Shown: positions 60,896 to 64,000 of the stretch, in pieces | How the letters are laid out: every line of letters starts with the position of its first letter | How positions within the stretch are numbered: position 1 is the first letter of the stretch | From: Catellatospora paridis | GTDB taxonomy: Bacteria; Actinomycetota; Actinomycetes; Mycobacteriales; Micromonosporaceae | Length of the DNA: 64,000 bases | Direction of reading: 5' to 3' | Assembly: GCF_009720365.1 (NCBI RefSeq) | Contig: NZ_WBZD01000043.1 | Coordinates: forward strand, 89,000 to 152,999 | The notes under the pieces: generated by a model | What the model was told of the DNA's origin: nothing | Databases searched by the model: none | What the model saw: only the letters and a program-made list of their open reading frames with translations | Made by a program: the position numbers and the translations under genes

Positions 60896-63786
60896 TTGTC
60901 TGCTTCCGCCTTCGTGGCAGGGGCCTCGTCGGCAGCGGCCGTGGGCTTCTCGTCGAAGTCCTCGAGGTCGTCGTCGTCCTCGTCGGCGCCGCCGTCACGG
61001 CCCTCGTCTTCATCGTCGTCGTCGTCGTCATCGTCGTCGAGGTCGTCCTCGTCGTCTTCATCGTCTTCGTCGAGGTCGTCCTCATCGTCTTCGTCGTAGT
61101 CCTCGCCGTCGACGTCGTCATCATCCTCGTCGTCGTCGTCGGAGTCGGAGTCGGAGTCGGAGTCGGCCTCAGCCGAGGCGGCACGCGCACGGTCGGCGTG
61201 CTCCTCGTCCCCCTCGTCCTCGTCCTCGATCTCGACGCCGTCCAGCTCGAGCAGCCGCTCGGCCGCGTCGGTCACCGCGTCGGAGTCGGCTGCGGCCGCC
61301 TTGGCGAACCACTCCCGCGCCTCCTCGGTGCGCCCCGACGCCAGCAGCGAGTCGGCGTACGCGTACCGCAGCCGCGGCGACCAGTCCTCGTCGGACTCCA
61401 CGGTCAGCTCGCGCACCTGCAGCATCGCCGCGGCGGCCTCGTGCTGACCCATGTCCCCACGGGCACCCGCCGCCACGATCAGCAGCTCCAGCGCCTCGCC
61501 CTGGCTCAGCTTGTCGCGCTCGACACCGCGGAACAGGTCGATCGCCTTCTCCGGACGGCCCAGCGCGCGCTCGCAGTCGGCCAGCACGGCCAGGTGCGTC
61601 TGACGCCCGGTCATCCGGTGGTACGTGCGGATCTCCGCGATCGCGCTCGCCCAGTCGCCCGTCTGGTACGCGGCCAGACCGACCGCTTCGCGGACCACCG
61701 CGATGCGCGACGCCAGCCGGCGGGCGGCCAGCGCGTGCTCCAGCGCCTTCTCCGGGTCGTCGTCGATCAGCTGACCGGTCGCGACCAGGTGCCGGGCGAC
61801 GGTGTCCGCGACCGGCTTGGCCAGCGACAGCAGCTCGGCGCGCACCTCGTTGTCGAGGTCCGCGGCCGTGATGCTCTCCGGCAGCTCGGGGCCGGGGCGA
61901 CCCGTACCCTCGAATTCGCGGGCCTGGTCGCCCTCACGGCCCTCGGTGGACCGCTCACGGTCGCCACCGCGGACGCCGCCCTCACGGCGGTCGGCACCGG
62001 CACGGTCCCGGTCACCGCCGCGGAAACCACCCTCACGGGGGGCGCCGCGGTCGTCGCCGTCACGGCGGAAGCCGCCGCGGTCGCCACCGGCACGCTCGCC
62101 GGCACCGCTGCGGAAACCGCCCTCACGACGGTCGCCGTACGCGGGACGGTCGCCGCCGCCGGAGAACCCGGCACGGTCGCCGCCACCGGAACGGAAGCCG
62201 CCCTCGCGGCTGCCACCGGCACGGTCGCCGCCACTGGGACGGTCACTGCGGAAGCCGCCCTCACGGCTGCCACCGGCACGGTCGCCACCGGAACGGTCCC
62301 GGTCACCGCCACGGAAACCACCCTCACGGCTGCCACCAGTGCGGTCGCCGAACCCGCCGCTGCGGTAGCCGCCGCGGTCGTCGGACGGGCGGCGGAAGCC
62401 GCCTTCACGGCTGCCACCGGCACGGTCGCCGCCACTGCGGAAGCCACCTTCACGGCTGCCACCGGTGCGGTCGCCACCACCGGAGCGGAAGCCGCCCTCG
62501 CGAGTGCCACCGGAACGGTCGCCGTAGCTCGGACGGTCGCCACCGGTGCGGTCGCCGCCACTGCGGAAACCACCCTCACGACGCTCGCCGCCACCGAAAC
62601 GCTCACGGTCACCGCCGCTGCGGAAACCGCCCTCACGGCTGCCACCGGAACGGTCGCCATAGCTCGGACGGTCGCCACCGGAACGGAAACCACCCTCACG
62701 GCTGCCACCGGCACGGTCGCCGCCACTGCGGAAGCCACCTTCACGGCTGCCACCGGCGCGGTCGCCGCCACTGGGACGGTCACTGCGGAAGCCGCCCTCA
62801 CGACGGTCGCCACCGCTGCGGAAGCCGCCTTCGCGGCTGCCACCGGAACGGTCGCCGTAGCTCGGACGGTCGCCACCGGTGCGGTCGCCGCCACTGCGGA
62901 AACCACCCTCACGACGCTCGCCGCCACCGAAACGCTCACGATCGCCACCGCTGCGGAAACCGCCCTCACGGCTGCCACCGGAACGGTCGCCGTAGCTCGG
63001 ACGGTCGCCACCGGAACGGAAGCCACCCTCACGGCTGCCGCCGGTACGGTCCCCGCCACCGGAGCGGAAGCCACCCTCGCGGCTGCCACCGGCACCGCCG
63101 CCACTGCGGAAACCACCCTCGCGGCTGCCACCGGAACGGTCGCCGTAGCTCGGACGGTCGCCACCGGAACGGAAGCCACCCTCACGGCTGCCGCCGGCAC
63201 GGTCCCCGCCACCGGAGCGGAAGCCACCCTCGCGGCTGCCACCGGCACCGCCACCGCTGCGGAAGCCGCCACGGTCACCGCCGGTGCGGTCGCCCGCACT
63301 GCGGAAGCCACCCTCGCGGCTGCCACCGGAACGGTCGCCATAGCTCGGACGGTCGCCGCCACCGCGGGAGAACCCACCACGGTCGGCACCACCAGAACGG
63401 AAACCACCCTCACGGCTGCCACCGGCACGGTCGCCATAGCTCGGACGGTCGCCACCGCGGGAGGACCCACCACGGTCGCCACCGGCGCGATCCCGGTCAC
63501 CGCCACGGAATCCGCCGCGGTCACCACCGGTGCGGTCGCCGGCACTGCGGAAACCGCCGCGCTCGTCACCGCCGCTACGGGGCGCGCCGCGCTCACCGGC
63601 ACCGGCGCCGCGCGGCTTCTCGTAGCCGCCGTCGAAACCACGGGCGCGGTCGCCGTCGCGCCGGAAACCTTCACGCTTGCCATGGGAACGGTCGTACCCG
63701 CCCCTCTCGGAGCGAGACCCGCCGCCTCCGCGGCCGGCCTGGCCGGACGAGTCTTGTCCGGGCTTGTCGTTGGAACTCGAGTTCAC
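60892..63786 (-). CDS. Giant RGG-repeat, TPR-like, acidic-tail protein
   Basis: A 964-residue protein in three parts. Residues 1-630 are low-complexity Gly/Arg/Ser/Asp, with about 23 copies of EGGFR set in repeats like [20 protein letters not shown]. About 640-850 is helical with TPR-like spacing ([58 protein letters not shown]). About 851-964 is an Asp/Glu-rich tail containing long Asp runs. RGG regions bind RNA and can form condensates; TPR folds bind proteins. Related shorter Arg/Gly-rich TPR proteins occur in actinobacteria, but this head is very large. GTG start with AGGAAGG 8 bases upstream. It begins 43 bases past the rRNA operon terminator. Confidence 0.85.
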   Translation of the reverse strand: MNSSSNDKPGQDSSGQAGRGGGGSRSERGGYDRSHGKREGFRRDGDRARGFDGGYEKPRGAGAGERGAPRSGGDERGGFRSAGDRTGGDRGGFRGGDRDRAGGDRGGSSRGGDRPSYGDRAGGSREGGFRSGGADRGGFSRGGGDRPSYGDRSGGSREGGFRSAGDRTGGDRGGFRSGGGAGGSREGGFRSGGGDRAGGSREGGFRSGGDRPSYGDRSGGSREGGFRSGGGAGGSREGGFRSGGGDRTGGSREGGFRSGGDRPSYGDRSGGSREGGFRSGGDRERFGGGERREGGFRSGGDRTGGDRPSYGDRSGGSREGGFRSGGDRREGGFRSDRPSGGDRAGGSREGGFRSGGDRAGGSREGGFRSGGDRPSYGDRSGGSREGGFRSGGDRERFGGGERREGGFRSGGDRTGGDRPSYGDRSGGTREGGFRSGGGDRTGGSREGGFRSGGDRAGGSREGGFRRPSDDRGGYRSGGFGDRTGGSREGGFRGGDRDRSGGDRAGGSREGGFRSDRPSGGDRAGGSREGGFRSGGGDRAGFSGGGDRPAYGDRREGGFRSGAGERAGGDRGGFRRDGDDRGAPREGGFRGGDRDRAGADRREGGVRGGDRERSTEGREGDQAREFEGTGRPGPELPESITAADLDNEVRAELLSLAKPVADTVARHLVATGQLIDDDPEKALEHALAARRLASRIAVVREAVGLAAYQTGDWASAIAEIRTYHRMTGRQTHLAVLADCERALGRPEKAIDLFRGVERDKLSQGEALELLIVAAGARGDMGQHEAAAAMLQVRELTVESDEDWSPRLRYAYADSLLASGRTEEAREWFAKAAAADSDAVTDAAERLLELDGVEIEDEDEGDEEHADRARAASAEADSDSDSDSDDDDEDDDDVDGEDYDEDDEDDLDEDDEDDEDDLDDDDDDDDDEDEGRDGGADEDDDDLEDFDEKPTAAADEAPATKAEADK
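61975..63600 (-). repeat. Tandem degenerate coding repeat of the RGG region
   Basis: Repeated units of about 45-66 bases encode EGGFR motifs. Two longer near-identical blocks, starting at 62521 and 62854 (offset 333 bases), indicate a recent segmental duplication within the gene. The unit does not have CRISPR-type spacers. Confidence 0.85.
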
Positions 63787-63829
63787 GGGTACATCCTTCC
63801 TGATGCTGCCGGAAATCGGCGGCACAACG

Positions 63830-63868
63830 CATACGAGGGCCTACCCCTGGCGGGGAGGCCCTCGTATG
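63830..63868 (-). terminator. rRNA operon terminator
   Basis: A perfect 13-bp stem CATACGAGGGCCT / AGGCCCTCGTATG with a 13-base loop lies 9 bases past the 3' end of 5S rRNA. It separates the rRNA operon from the RGG protein gene. Confidence 0.9.
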
Positions 63869-63876
63869 GAACGTTT

Positions 63877-63995
63877 GTCCGGCGGCGTCCTACTCTCCCA
63901 CAACGTCCCCGTTGCAGTACCATCGGCGCTGGAGGGCTTAGCTTCCGGGTTCGGAATGTTACCGGGCGTTTCCCCTCCGCCATGGCCGCCGTAAC
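63877..63995 (-). rRNA. rrf: 5S ribosomal RNA
   Basis: Read on the minus strand the segment starts GTTACGGCGGCCATGGCGGA and ends GTAGGACGCCGCCGGAC. It contains the conserved core CCGAACCCGGAAGCTAAGCC and GCGCCGATGGTACTG. The ends pair to form helix I. The length of about 119 nt is normal. The 23S gene should lie just beyond the right edge of the window. Confidence 0.97.
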
Positions 63996-64000
63996 TCTAT

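Noticed and set aside
59138..61099. 653-residue plus-strand open frame at the H1-like, HAD and acidic-tail genes
   Set aside because: It ends in poly-Ser from the antisense Asp codon run and is antisense to three well-supported genes.
61975..63600. CRISPR-like regular repetition
   Set aside because: Repeats are coding, degenerate and of variable unit length, and the intervening sequence is itself repetitive rather than unique spacers.
61767..63683. 638-residue Ala/Val/Thr-rich minus-strand frame within the RGG region
   Set aside because: It is the shifted reading of the same tandem repeat and has no start signal.

Overview
The window is high-GC DNA with GTG/TTG starts, 4-nt ATGA/GTGA gene overlaps, an ABC sugar transporter without its own ATPase, and a gene order (tlyA, nadK, recN, steA, steB, murJ-like, pyrG, Nudix, ald, parA, scpA, scpB, rluB ... 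cmk, der) that I know from actinomycetes. Together with a type III PKS phenolic-lipid operon and a GTTAAGAAGG-type repeat that I associate with Micromonospora and its relatives, this suggests a chromosomal segment from a Micromonosporaceae bacterium (Actinoplanes/Catellatospora/Micromonospora-like). The genus is inferred only. No insertion sequence, prophage, tRNA or CRISPR array was seen. No gene-free stretch exceeds 300 bases.

Left part (0-24 kb): a DUF3516-type RNA helicase and a convergent Thr/Ser exporter-like membrane protein, then an alpha/beta hydrolase. Next is a compact four-gene operon with a clear promoter and a tandem palindromic operator: a Nudix/winged-helix regulator (NrtR-like), a J-domain plus degenerate-kinase protein, a VWA protein and an adenylosuccinate-synthetase homologue. 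I know no named pathway with this composition. A maltodextrin-type locus follows (debranching enzyme divergent from LacI regulator, lipoprotein SBP and two permeases) with two LacI-type operators. Then come a small coiled-coil protein, an AlkB-like dioxygenase, a receptor Ser/Thr kinase with an extracellular PQQ-like propeller, MscL, a three-gene phenolic-lipid operon (type III PKS, membrane methyltransferase, FAD hydroxylase), and der-cmk.

Middle part (24.5-38.1 kb): an accessory stretch inserted between cmk and rluB. It holds a WXG100-like/YbaB pair, endonuclease V, a Nudix hydrolase, a secreted transglycosylase-like protein and a polymorphic-toxin locus. The toxin (2053 aa) has a type VII-style N-terminus followed by a papain-fold deamidase, a GT-B-like domain and an aminoglycoside-phosphotransferase-like domain. 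Divergent from it lies a protein joining Imm35/YrhB, a YwqJ-like deaminase and SUKH-3 modules. A beta-propeller gene overlaps the toxin's 3' end.

Right part (38.2-64 kb), all on the minus strand except one SMR transporter: rluB, scpB, scpA, parA, ald, a Nudix gene and pyrG; an envelope/division cluster (phosphatase-like membrane protein, GT4, MurJ-like, MraY-like, SteB, SteA); recN, nadK, tlyA, a histone-H1-like phasin and a HAD phosphatase; then a very large RGG-repeat/TPR/acidic-tail protein directly downstream of an rRNA operon terminator. The window ends in the 5S rRNA gene. ScpA and ScpB both carry long acidic disordered extensions, and the ScpB one contains a recognisable intergenic-type repeat read in frame.
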